DNA of 64,000 nt from Epiperipatus broadwayi (taxonomy: Eukaryota; Onychophora; Udeonychophora; Euonychophora; Peripatidae): the NCBI GenBank assembly GCA_028023455.1, contig JAQFVV010012394.1, positions 26,917,053-26,981,052 of the forward strand, in the 5' to 3' direction. A model generated the notes under the pieces. That model was not told the DNA's origin. It worked only from the letters and a program-made list of their open reading frames with translations, and searched no databases. The translations under genes and the position numbers were made by a program. The stretch's first letter is position 1. Each line of letters opens with the position of its first letter. Below, one piece after another: positions 54,019 through 64,000 of the stretch.

Positions 54019-55472
54019 TGAAATAAAATGGAATATCACCCAAAGTAAATTTAAATGCAATGAAAGTCAGACATTTCTTTATTCATTTTATTTAAAAAAT
54101 AAAAATACGAGTTTTTTTTTACACTTATTTTTTCAGTGAATGAACAAGTGAACACACCCTCAGTAAAATAAATATGTCTCCTCAATTTATTATTAATAAC
54201 TACAGTATATTATTATTATTTTTAAAACATCTGTTCGTACTATAATCTTAATTTATATATGCATACTATACATATAAAAAGTCTGTGTGTTATATATGTG
54301 TGCTTTGAAAGGTGTTGGCCACTTCCAGATCAATAAACAATAGATATTCAATTCTAATCAAGGTTTGTCAATAAAATATGAGCTATTATAGATAATGTAC
54401 AATGTATGTGGGGGAGGGGTAGAACAAAAGATAGCAAATATTTACTATGTATATTTTTATATGTCAATGCAAACCTGATTCTTAGTATTAAATGTAGGAT
54501 CAGTGGAATGTGTAATTTTCATATCAAAGATACTAAATGCTACTAAATATGAATTAGTATCTAATTGGGAACATAACAGAATTGTAAAAGTAAATACCAG
54601 TACTTCTACATTTTATTGAAAATTAACTAGGAGATGGTTTTTAATTATTCAAATACAGTATTTTTAGTAACATATTTAAAAATCATGTAGTTATAGAAAA
54701 GAGGGTTAATATCTTGTGTTCTGCAAATGGATGGAAAGTCACAGAACTTCTATCTTCCGTGAAAGAAATGGATATTCAAATAAGCCATCAATAAAATACT
54801 GATATTGCACATATTGTTCTGAGAGAGATTTTAGAAAAAAGAAAGTTTGCAAGATTATTATTAATGAGTCGTACAAAATATAACCTTCATTAAATAAGAT
54901 TCAAAGCAAAATTACTTTGAGGATAGAAGTATGTCGTCCAAATAATCAATTGCCAAATATTTAGTTTGACAATCAAATGTGCCTGACGAATCACATGACC
55001 AGTTTCTTGTCAATGATTGTTTAAATTTCACACACTTTCAGAAGAGAGCTGCCATTATGTAGACAAAAGAAATTTAAAAAATTCAATATATTAATTTGTT
55101 TGCCATTTATATATTTATTTCACATATTTATGTTTGCTATTACATATATATATATAATTAATTAAACATCATATAAATATATTATAACAGTGCAAGTTAA
55201 TTTTAACTTATGTTCTCTAGAGGTATTTTCCACAATCGTCATTGATTGATTTTTTTTCCAATTAAACATTGAAGTTTGAAACATTACGGAAAATTTTAAT
55301 ATAAGGTTAAATTCATAATATTATTATATATGTATGCAAAAAAATATAATATGCTTTGCTCTTTATTAAGATATTTTGCAGATGAATGACATGAATAATT
55401 TTTGTTCTAAAAATAAGATAATCACCAGTGCAACATCACATTCAGCTTATTACAGTAAACTTGAAATTTTCT
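54019..55472. other. AT-rich DNA without recognisable genes
   Basis: A segment near 54170-54300 (CTCAATTTATTATTAATA..., TTAATTTATATATGCATACT) resembles sequence flanking the Penelope-like element at 57.69 and 59.69 kb, so it may be a decayed family relic. No gene. Confidence 0.4.
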
Positions 55473-55625
55473 TCTAATACAATACTATCCATAGCAAGCT
55501 TGAGTAATCAATAGCCACTAGATAAAGACAACAGCCAATCACTGGTCTGGAAATGGGAATTAAATTGCAACACCAGCAGGTAATCATTGATTACTCAAGT
55601 TCTCAATAATGGGTGGTGCTAGAAT
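55473..55625 (+). repeat. Family D element, degenerate
   Basis: ATCCATAGCAAGCTTGAGTA and its complement near 55586-55616 form the arms. The centre reads CTAGATAAAGACAACAGCCA...ACTGGTCTGG, a decayed form of the family D hammerhead with several core changes. Confidence 0.7.
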
Positions 55626-56217
55626 AAAAAGGGGAGAAAAGATAAATGGTTGCTGCTCGAGTTGTTATTCAAAGCCTCCAGCACTATCTATAAAATGTTT
55701 ATTTTTCATTTTATAAAACATTTAGAGCTAGAAAACAGAATTTGACTATTCAAAATTCATTTGTTATTAATAGACTCTTAAACCACGAATACTACAAACG
55801 GGGGTAAAAGTGGTCAGACCAACAGAAATAAAAGCAATTCGAAAACAAGGTTTTATAATTAAATACTAAGTTTATTTGCCACAAGTTAATGATAATACAG
55901 TGAATTATGAGCTAAGCTCTATCAAACTACATGATTTCAATTAATCAAAAAAAATTTAAAAAAGAATATATATATATTAGCAAAGAAATTTTAAAAAGCC
56001 ATTAAAATTCATGTTTATTGGCTTAAAATCTTGTTTATGGTGGCTATTTTTTTTCGTTAAATATAATGCTCTCAAATCTTAAACTTGAATTTTTAAATAT
56101 TTTGTTTGTGATTCAAGCAGAATTCACTAGCATGTGTATATATTTCTTTCTTTGCAGTTGTTTTCTTTTTTAAAAAAAAAAATTATATGCAGTACATATT
56201 AGTATATCTTTAATAAA
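55626..56217. other. AT-rich DNA without recognisable genes
   Basis: No gene or shared repeat recognised. Confidence 0.4.
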
Positions 56218-56757
56218 ATGGATAATTCCAAAAAAAAAAGTACTTTCATTAAATGGAAAAAAAAATATTGATTTAATGAAGAAAAGTAATAAGTCGTACT
56301 CTGAAATTGGCCACATTTTTCCAAAAAATGAGTCGTCTATCAGAAAAATTATAAAAAGCAGATTGGTATCACTGCCTCCTGAAAGTTCAAGTTATAACTA
56401 GAGTAAGGAATAAATTTTTTGGATAAAATGGAAAAAGCATTAAATCAATAGTTAAATAAAGGATATCAACTGTAAGAATGTTATGGTTGATGGGCTTGTA
56501 TCACATCAGAAAGTCTTAAGTCTCTATAAAGAATTTAGCCAAGAATCAGAATCACACAATTCCAAGCTATTCGCTGCAAATATGGAATGGTTGTAGAGAC
56601 TCTATAATCATTACAGCCTTAAAAATATTAAAATAACCAGTGAATCTGCCTCTCCAATAATGAAACTGCTTGCTATGTTTTTATTAGAATTTTAAAAAAA
56701 TAATTGAAGAAAAAAATGTTACAGGTATTTAACTGTGATGAAACAGAATTGTGAATA
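56218..56757 (+). pseudogene. Tigger/pogo-like transposase relic
   Basis: The start MDNSKKKSTFIKWKKK runs, after a one-base shift in an A run, into IDLMKKSNKSYSEIGHIFPK and NESSIRKIIK, the CENP-B-type N-terminal helix-turn-helix. In broken frames follow FAANMEWL...LYNHYSLKNIKITSESAS, matching the second DNA-binding domain (F..S.GW..RF..R..L......GEAAS), and FNCDETEL at 56728-56751, matching FNADETGL with the first catalytic Asp. The rest of the DDE domain is not recognisable. Old, inactive copy of a Tigger-type transposon; no inverted repeats found. Confidence 0.75.
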
Positions 56758-57255
56758 TTGTATGTAAATGAATTAATAACTTTGTCTGTAATCTAAATTA
56801 TACACACAGGTCATATAGAGAAGAAAAAATTGATAATAATAGTAATATTTAGCCGAGCATGCTAGAATCATGGCAATCTAATTAAACTAACTGGTTAATA
56901 ATCCAGTGCATGCTCAGTGAGACACAGACAATTAAGTTTGTTTTATGACAAAGCTAAGTTTAAACATAATGTAGATAAAAATAAAATGAACAAAGAATGG
57001 ATTTCTTTAGCTTATGCGCAACATCCAGATTTGATGTTAAAAGAAGTAATTTGTAAAGATTTTAATGTTGGTTCAGATCATCCTTATGTCTAAACAGACT
57101 GATCAACAGTACAAAAGATAAGAGTAGAAAAAGATGATAAATATTAAATCATATATTTGATTATTTTCCAAGGATCTGGTAGTAATGCTACTTGTTATAC
57201 TGAGATGAAAGTTAGTGTGTCACCATGTGTATGACACATATACCAATATTAAAAA
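56758..57255. other. Probable decayed continuation of the Tigger relic
   Basis: Stop-rich sequence with a few open stretches (for example KMNKEWISLAYAQHPDLMLK near 57000) that I cannot align to a DDE domain. Could be the rest of the transposon or unrelated. Confidence 0.3.
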
Positions 57256-57327
57256 TGTAGAGGTCCCTACCTTCACATTTTCAACCGCACATGCTTTAGG
57301 TTTATTGCCTTAGTAAATATTACTTAC
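57256..57327 (+). repeat. Dispersed repeat E, copy 2
   Basis: TGTAGAGGTCCCTACCTTC...TTTAGGTTTATTGCCTTAGTAAATATTACTTA parallels 45267-45342. Confidence 0.6.
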
Positions 57328-57740
57328 ATAATCAATGTGTGTTAAATAAATTTATAATTACAATATTAAAAATCTAAAGTTGACTATACTGGATATGAAT
57401 TTTATCCTCAAATAATTAATGTTGTCTGCAACGAGCCTAATAATAGGAAGAGGAAGAAAAAAAAGGCCTGGTTTATTGCCAAATCTAATAATGTTGTAAA
57501 TCAAAAAAACATGAGTATTCCATTGACTATGCATTGGAATATTAACTGGTTGGTTTAGTCAGATCACATGATTCTGGTACACAGTATCAAAAGTGTTCTC
57601 AGCTAAATATTACTAGTATTATCTATTTTTTTTCCTTTGTATAACACACATATGTATTATATATGTATATAATTTATATAGTATATGTAAATGTGCTTTC
57701 TCAATTTATTATTAATAATATTAAGTAATAAATCATAGAT

Positions 57741-58440
57741 TTAAGCTTTATGCTAGTTAACAAATTAAAATGGCTAAGCATTTTTCATAAACATAGCCTG
57801 TTATGACTCTCTCATTGGAATCATTATATATTTACAATATGCAAACTTTATGCAAATGAGTCAATTAGCCCATCTTTTGGATATAGTAAAACATGGTTCT
57901 TTGCAATTAATGGTGAAGGAGTCATCTACTATGAGGTAAGCTTCTTTTATCTTACATTTAACATCGTGCTTCTCAGTACAAACCAAGTTTGCAGAGGTGG
58001 GTTTGAACTCGTGTTCCATTTTGCAGTTAGTATGTGACTTATTATACCTATACTTATGCTGCGACAACATAGTAGTTTGCTCTGGTCTCACCATAGTATG
58101 AGGCTTTACATCCATTGTGAGGACATGCAATGTTATACATGGCCTGTGGGGTCTGATCAAGAGCTATTGTATCTTTAGTATTATTAATAAGCCTATTAGT
58201 TGAGAGAGGTGTGAAAGCTCAAACAAAACTCTGTAGAGAAAGTCCTATAAAATGTCCTATGCAAAGAGTGCACATAAGGCAACAACAGCCAAGACTTGTT
58301 ATCTTGAAATCTGTGTATTCCTATATTATTAATAAAATGTCTAATCTTACTATAAACTATACTGTGCTTGTATCCTGATTTGATTAAATCATTAGTATAA
58401 TTAATCATGTTAGATCTTCTATCCATTTCAAATTTGCACA
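57741..58440 (-). repeat. Inverted arm of the Penelope-like element
   Basis: Minus-strand translation repeats the coding part of the right arm: NLIKSGYKHSIVYSKIRHFI, LLPYVHSLHRTFYRTFST, QHKYRYNKSHTN and KEAYLIVDDSF. It starts at the same residues where the right copy runs on from RT sequence, so it is a 5'-truncated copy joined head to head. Two minus ORFs of 81 and 99 codons come from it. Confidence 0.85.
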
Positions 58441-58441
58441 A

Positions 58442-58792
58442 ATGGTGAATAATAGATGGCCTATGAGATTACCCATGAGTGGCATTGTGGCTAGCATCTA
58501 TTTGAACTATTATGAAAAACAAGTATTATCTAAATACAACATATTGGATAATCATATAATATATACAAGGTATGTGGATGGCTTATTTATTGCTGCTTCA
58601 GAAAACATTGTAGAGCAAATCAAAGCTCAGATATAAGTGCACCCATCCTTGGAGTTAAACATTACATGGGAAGATACAAAGCAAGAACTAAAATACTTAG
58701 ACATCAATGTACACAGAGAAGGATGTACACTTAACTATACAATGGTCATAAAGCCACCAGAAGTTTGTGGACAGATTCATCCTGATTGATAG
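58442..58792 (+). pseudogene. Penelope-like reverse transcriptase fragment
   Basis: MRLPMSGIVASIYLNYYEKQ matches the MGSPLSGxLAxIxMxxxE block of Penelope RT, and YTRYVDGLFIAAS is motif C with Gly in place of the second Asp (YVDD expected). After one stop come NITWEDTKQELKYLDINVHR (the ...FTxExxxxxxLxFLDV block). The N-terminal RT motifs are missing and the YVDG change plus stops make this inactive. Confidence 0.85.
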
Positions 58793-58798
58793 ACACCT

Positions 58799-59470
58799 AT
58801 GGCACACAAGTTTGCTGGGTTGACATTGTTTCTTTTTAGAAATTACCATTTGTGCACGTTTGAGGTGATTAATTATACTATCAATTTAATCAAATCAGAA
58901 TACAAATACAGTATAGTTTATAGTAAGATTAGACATTTTATTAATAATATAGGAATACACAGAGTTAGAGATAACAAGTCTTGTCTGTTGTTGCCTTATG
59001 TTCCCTCTTTGCATAGGACATTTTATAGGACTTTCTCTACAGAGTTGCATTTGACCTTTCACACACCTCTCTCAATTAATAGGCTTATTAACAATGCTAA
59101 AGACACCACATCTCCTGATCAGACTTCACAGGACATGTATAATGTTGCAAGCATGTCCTCACAATGGATTCAAAGCCTCATACTATGGTGATACCAGAGT
59201 CTCCATAGCTACTAGGTTGTTGCAGCATAAGTATAGGTATAATGAGTCGCATACTAACGCAGAAAGGACTTCAGTTTTTGCACAACATCAAAAGTATTTG
59301 GACACAAGTTCAAACCCACCTCCACAAAATTGGTTTGTACTGAGAGGCATAATGTTAGACATAAGATAAAGGAAGCTTACCTCATAGCGGAAGATTCCTT
59401 TGCCATTAATTGCAAAGAATCATGTTTTGCTATATCTAAAGATGGGCTAATTCACTTATTTGCATAAAGT
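58799..59470 (+). pseudogene. Penelope-like RT thumb/linker and GIY-YIG endonuclease region
   Basis: 130 codons read RNYHLCTF, YSIVYSKIRHFINNIG and LLPYVPSLHRTFYRTFST, typical of the conserved thumb and linker of Penelope proteins. In the next frame ASYYGDTRVSIATRLLQHK corresponds to the YIGxT...L..R...H block of the GIY-YIG nuclease, then H (HQKYLD), R (LRGIMLDIR) and KEAYLIAEDSF for the expected Glu-containing end. At least two frameshifts. The endonuclease assignment rests on motif order only. Confidence 0.75.
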
Positions 59471-59629
59471 TTGCGTATTGTAAATATATAATGACTTCAA
59501 TGAGAGAATCATAACAGACTATGATTATGAGAAATACACTTTCTTGAAAGCGCTTAGCCATTTTAATTTGTTGATTACAATTAATTTGTTAATTTCTACA
59601 GCTTTATGTTATATATATGGTAGCACAAA

Positions 59630-59633
<4 letters not shown>

Positions 59634-59661
<28 letters not shown>
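59634..59661 (+). repeat. (TTA)n microsatellite
   Basis: About nine TTA/ATT repeats followed by a T run, just past the Penelope-like element. Confidence 0.95.
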
Positions 59662-59662
<1 letters not shown>

Positions 59663-59849
59663 TTTTTTTAAAAATGGTTTATATTATAATTTTAATTTAT
59701 ATATGCATTCTATACACATAAAGCATCTATTATATATTGTAACTTAATTAAGTGATCAAAGATCCATTGTAACCTAAATAAGGGGATCAAAAGGATTAAG
59801 ATTCAAATATAATAAATAAAAGTAGAAAAGATTCAAATATAAATATTAC

Positions 59850-59985
59850 CCTAACTGAGTGGTCTATCAGGGTGCCACTAGGTTAGCTGGACCTAGACAA
59901 AGTTATATTTATAACTTTTCACATGTACCGGGTTTGAATCCCTTTTTGGTACTTTATTTCTAATAAAAATGGAGGATTTTGCTTT
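59850..59985 (+). mobile_element. Possible tRNA-derived SINE
   Basis: TGAGTGGTCTATCAGG resembles an A box and GGGTTTGAATCCC (59930-59942) is a good B box, with about 60 bases between, longer than in a tRNA. It is followed by a short AT-rich tail. Single copy here. Confidence 0.5.
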
Positions 59986-60892
59986 TCGACCCATATCACT
60001 GTATGCACTAATGTTTAGGTAAACATAAATCATCCTTAAACTAAAGTGGAGTATATAAATTTCATTAGACAGAAATCATTTCTTAGACCTTAACACAATG
60101 AATGCGTTTCAATATTTTTTTATAAGTTTTACTAGCTCAGATTATATTAATTTAGGATGGCAATTCACTCATCCTTGCATGAAATAGATGATGGGATGGT
60201 GGTTATTATAATAATAATAAGAAATCAGTATTTATTTATGGCCTTTAAACATTTAAACAGCTCATTAATTAAAACGTGATGATAATGATAACGATAATGG
60301 TTAACCACAGCTTTAGGACTAAGCCTAATCATAAACCTAATTTTCATAAAGAAATTAATAATTATTGCTTAATTTTAGTATATCTAATTGGAACTTAAAT
60401 AGCTAATATTCACCTTGATGATGAATGATCACACTTAATAAAGACTACTCTTAAAGAAATATATACGCCTCGTTTAATAAAATAAACTAATATTTATTGC
60501 TGCATTTCTAACATATACATAAAAATTTCTATATCTACATGAAAATTGATATTAACAATAACAACAATAATCATAATCGACTGTTTTAAAATCATAACAT
60601 CAATTTTAAATTCTTCCCCCTTTCCCGTAAATGTATTTCAAAGTGGATGTCACATTGACCATGATTTTCACTCCACCAGAAAATGTCTTAAAAAAAATAA
60701 ACACTTTTTTTTCTCTCTTTTCTCTTTCGCACACATACCTTTATAAATCTAACATGTAAAGTAGAATGACAAAAATAAATGTTAGTAAAATTGGAAAGAG
60801 CAAGTTTTAGAAACAAGTTTTAAATTATTTTTCTCCCCCTCCCTTCTACCCTCTGAAATGCTATACTTTAACTTAAAACAACAATACTCTAA
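59986..60892. other. AT-rich DNA without recognisable genes
   Basis: No gene; a 66-codon ORF at 60546-60746 is not recognised. Confidence 0.4.
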
Positions 60893-61632
60893 TAGTCAAA
60901 ATAAGAGTCATAGATCAATACATAGATCACATGGCCCTATCTCTTAAGCTTGTAAGTCATAAACAGTGAGGATTGCCAATTTCTCTACAAGCTTTATGAT
61001 AAATGCTTAGCCAGAGCCAGCACTTAAAATATCTCTGTCAGGAACCCCTCCCCAAACCCCTGACCATGGTTTCGTGCTTTGGCACTCCTCAGAGAGGTGT
61101 TAGGGTAGGTTCAGACACTAGATCTAAAAAATACCAACCCAAAGCTAAGCACTTAGCTAAAAGTTATCTATTGAGTGGAAAATCTGAAATTTTCAGACAT
61201 CTACATGTCTTCAAACCCAGCTATCCAACTCAAATAGCTATATGGGGCTGATATATCTTCAGCCATACCATATATTAGTAGTCATAGCAATATAAAATTG
61301 CATAAGACTTTTGGCAGAGACTATAAATAGTCAAAATAAGAGTCATAGATCAATACATAGATCACATGACCCTATCTCTTAAGCTTGTAAGTTATAAACA
61401 GTGAGGATTGCCAATTCCTCTACAAGCTTTATGATAAATGCCTAGCCAGAGCCAGCACTTAAAATATCTCTGTCAGGAACCCCTCCCCAAACCCCTGACC
61501 ATGGTTTCATGCTTTGGCACTCCTCAGAGAGGTGTCAGGGTAGGTTCAGACACTAGATCTAAAAATACCAACCCAAAGCTAAGCACTTAGCTAAAAGTTA
61601 TCTATTGAGTGGAAAATCTGAAATTTTCAGAC
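60893..61632 (+). repeat. 306-bp near-identical direct duplication
   Basis: TAGTCAAAATAAGAGTCATA begins copies at 60893-61198 and 61328-61632 with only a handful of differences. The 129-base spacer is unrelated. The unit is less AT-rich than its surroundings. The 82-codon ORF (61003-61251) is interrupted by an indel in the second copy and is not supported as a gene. Confidence 0.92.
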
Positions 61633-62124
61633 TCTAATATTCCTAATATTGCCTATTGTTTTACATTTACACACAATTACATATATGCAACAAGTATTAT
61701 ATTATGTATGTGCATGTTTTATCCCCATAATAACAAAAACATTATTTAAAACAAAATAACAATAACAACAAAAAAAACTATGTTACATATTAATAACATT
61801 TCATAACTTTAAGTTAATAGACAATCTTAATTTTAGTACATATAAAATCATTAATGAAGCTTATATTTATCGTTATTAAAAAATTCTGGGTTTCAATTGA
61901 TCTTGGTTGTTTTAAAAGTTCTTTAAACAAAAATATACCACCCTGTTGCTAAAATTTTACTAAGTCTCTGATATTATAAAGAAAATATATAAAAAAAAAT
62001 TATACTACCAGTTCTATTCTTTGTAGCGACTTCCAATAATTCAAATTTATCTTGTTCAATGTCTATATTTTGCAGCTACCATTTCCGTTTTTCTTTGGAA
62101 CAATCTCTTTCTTGGAGTGTATAA
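61633..62124. other. AT-rich DNA without recognisable genes
   Basis: No gene or shared repeat recognised. Confidence 0.4.
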
Positions 62125-62262
62125 TTATTTGATGATGATGATCCTGTTGAGGTTCTTTGCTTTAGTGGACAATTTGGAAATCATTATATTAACTTTTCTT
62201 CCCTTCCTGTCAAGCATGATCCTTTAGTGGATGAAGTACAGCAGTTGTTTTCACATTTATAA
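62125..62262 (+). other. Open frame of 45 codons, unrecognised
   Basis: Opens after a TAA and reads LFDDDDPVEVLCFSGQFGNH, INFSSLPVKHDPLVDE... to a TAA. The residue content is more protein-like than other short frames here, but there is no Met, no family I recognise and no neighbouring exon signal. It could be a transposase fragment or chance. Confidence 0.2.
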
Positions 62263-63786
62263 TTTTTCTTGGGTTTAAACTCAGTTACTGGAACAATTAA
62301 TTGGACTTGATGATTTAATATTTATCAGTAGATTACTCTTTTTCCTGATCTCCTTTGAATGCAGGTGAATGTTTTCTTCTTTCTATTTAAAAACATCTTA
62401 TTTCTCTCAGTCAGTTGAAAGGTGTAGAATATTATTTTTCAGACAAGACATCTTTTCTTTCCTATATGATATGCTGGTTCCAAGGTGGCCTGGAAAAAGC
62501 CCCATGATGAGACATATATTTTTTTTTCTAGCCCGACATCCTTATATTTTTAACCTTCAAAACGTTATATTAAAAAAAATGATTTAAAAAAGGATATCGA
62601 GTCGAATTAAAATCCTTGTCTTTTCTAGTTTCAATATTTTAAAAGTCTCTATCATATCAACTGATTTTCCAGACTGCTTTTATATCCGATTTTTTTTTTG
62701 GATCACCTCTTTTAATTAAATTTATAACTTATTTTCAACCAAATCGTTTATTAGCTGAATAGTACTAAAAATCTCACTATCCTGATTTTTAGACAAACTT
62801 TTGTTTTGACGGAAAAAATAGTCAATCCTTTTTTACATCTATGTAACATCTCAAATTTGAGCTTCTTTCTTTTGATCTTAGAATGAGACACCTTTAAAAT
62901 TAGATTTCTCACATCGTTTCTAAGTTTTAACAGAAAAACAACCCTTACAATACAAAATACAAAATTGTTGAGTAAAAAAAAATTTAACAGATTTTCTTCT
63001 TTTTCTTTCAATATTTAATAAATAAAAATGTAGTTTATGTATGCAATGTACACACACACTCATTCAAATTATTTATAAACTGACATTAAAACAATCTAAT
63101 TGCTAGCTTAGTAATTATAACCCTAATATTTAAAATTAAATCCTTAGCTTCTAAATCCAAATTACAATTATAGAAAAGCAAAAATAGAAATATAGAATAA
63201 GATATTAAAATTTAGCAAGTGTAGGTTAGTTTTAAAGAAAGTTAATATGTGTAATTTAAAAGTGACTAACTAAATAGCTTTTATAACACACACTGCCTAT
63301 ACATATGTGTTATAACTTTATTTTTTTAACAAAAAAAAATTAAATACACACAAACAAATAAAGAATATAACTGCTGCCCCACCCTCTTTCTATCTTAAGC
63401 TTTTAAAACTTGATCTTGTAAAGTTTAAAACTTGTATGCCCTACAGCTTTCTTTTTATATAAAAATGTGATGATGATTTTTGTTTTACATTTTCTTTCAT
63501 GCACATTACTACAAATTTAGCTAATGACTAAATAGTAATGGCACAACATATATATATATACACATATTGTGAAAAGTAATGAATTATAATCAAGTTTTAT
63601 CAACAACATGCGCTATTGTATGCTACATGCATTTGTATGCAAGGAGCTTAGAACTAAATATACAGTGGTTCACAGCTCACCATATAAGTAAATATAGTTA
63701 TAAAATAAGCTAATTCAGTAAAAAATTAAAATCACAATAATACGAAACTTATTGATAATGCCAAACAATATGAAGAGCTATCGAGG
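62263..63786. other. AT-rich DNA without recognisable genes
   Basis: Bases 62263-62640 are T-rich with fewer A than usual, but no frame stays open beyond 72 codons and none is recognised. The rest has only short ORFs and a (TA)n run near 63550. Confidence 0.4.
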
Positions 63787-64000
63787 GTAAGCTTAAGTAA
63801 TCAATGATTGTCAGATGGGTACAAAATCCCTAAAATGTAATTAAAATGTATTTTCTGGATGCACATCTGCATTTCCTCTGAACTTTGAATCCCAGACTTC
63901 ATTGATAAAGGCAAAAGCAAGAAACCAGACTGAAGATGGAATTTAAATAGTAAGGATAGGGATTTTATATGTATATAGTAGAATGGAGGCCAACTCTTAT
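63787..64000 (+). repeat. Family D element, degenerate, cut by window end
   Basis: Starts AAGCTTAAGTAATCAATGAT (terminal arm), later has UUGAUAAAGGCAAAAGCAAG plus AAACCAGAC, a decayed family D hammerhead, then AGGATAGGGATTTTATATG of the family D body. The right arm would lie beyond the window. Confidence 0.6.

Larger units (their letters stand above)
57741..59610 (+). mobile_element. Penelope-like element with long inverted arms
   Basis: The plus-strand part encodes RT fragments (58442-58792) and a GIY-YIG-like endonuclease region (to about 59470) followed by a 3' flank. The left part (57741-58440) is an inverted copy of the last ~750 bases including the same 3' flank (TTACAATATGCAAACTTTAT). 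Penelope-like elements are known for terminal repeats in direct or inverted orientation and for 5' truncation, and this layout fits. A (TTA)n run follows shortly after the right end. Confidence 0.85.

Noticed and set aside
57360-57560. Open segment RKRKKKKAWFIAKSNNVVNQ near the Penelope element, possibly Pol-like
   Set aside because: The resemblance to the basic W-F block of Penelope-type proteins is short and could be chance; frames close quickly on both sides.
61003-61251. 82-codon ORF in the recent duplication
   Set aside because: The second copy has an indel that breaks it, and no family was recognised.
1-64000. CRISPR array, rRNA gene or bacterial operon
   Set aside because: No regularly spaced identical repeats with unique spacers, no conserved rRNA blocks, and composition and transposons are those of an animal nuclear genome.

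Overview
This window looks like AT-rich nuclear DNA of an animal, probably an invertebrate. The reasons are long gene-free AT-rich stretches and the repeat content: an RTE-type LINE, a Penelope-like element, ZBED-, ZMYM1- and Tigger-like and mariner-type DNA transposon relics, several tRNA-derived SINE-like families, and many short repeats with hammerhead ribozyme cores. I could not identify the species. I found no convincing host protein-coding exon, no rRNA gene and no functional tRNA gene. The window reads as an intergenic or intronic repeat graveyard with a few young insertions.

Layout. 1-5.6 kb is AT-rich with no gene; it has a C-poor stretch and two poly-C runs. 5.6-13.2 kb holds SINEs, a duplicated 235-bp block, two hammerhead-family B copies, a small hAT element with a perfect 8-bp target duplication, and a family D palindrome. 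13.6-19.0 kb is a cluster of RTE LINE copies in alternating orientation around one nearly complete minus-strand element (15.8-18.65 kb), plus a mariner fragment. 19.8-26.6 kb has more family B copies, two foldback elements, a ZMYM1-like hAT relic and short SINEs. 28.8-30.3 kb is a ZBED5-like hAT element with TIRs and a perfect 8-bp duplication. 30.6-32.1 kb is an unusual, less AT-rich block with a TATA/initiator-like start. 32-35 kb has LINE and SINE fragments and a MITE. 35.7-46.4 kb is dominated by hammerhead family A, including a large palindrome (41.9-42.7 kb) and a tandem plus inverted array (45.55-46.43 kb). 47-50.3 kb has family D copies and an RTE fragment. 51.5-55.6 kb has SINEs and a family C palindrome. 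56.2-59.6 kb has a Tigger relic and a Penelope-like element with long inverted arms. 60.9-61.6 kb carries a young 306-bp duplication. The window ends inside a further family D copy.

The main biological signal is the density of hammerhead motifs. At least four repeat families (A, B, C, D) carry the CUGANGA...GAAA core on a paired helix II, with a very short helix III as in type I hammerheads of retrozymes and Penelope-like elements. Family A also carries a tRNA-like B box, occurs as a 474-bp tandem unit, and keeps two identical 59-nt motifs with matching helix I. These copies are non-coding and would depend on enzymes in trans; the RTE and Penelope elements here are candidate sources only by inference. 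All calls come from reading the sequence by eye; no alignment or folding program was run.
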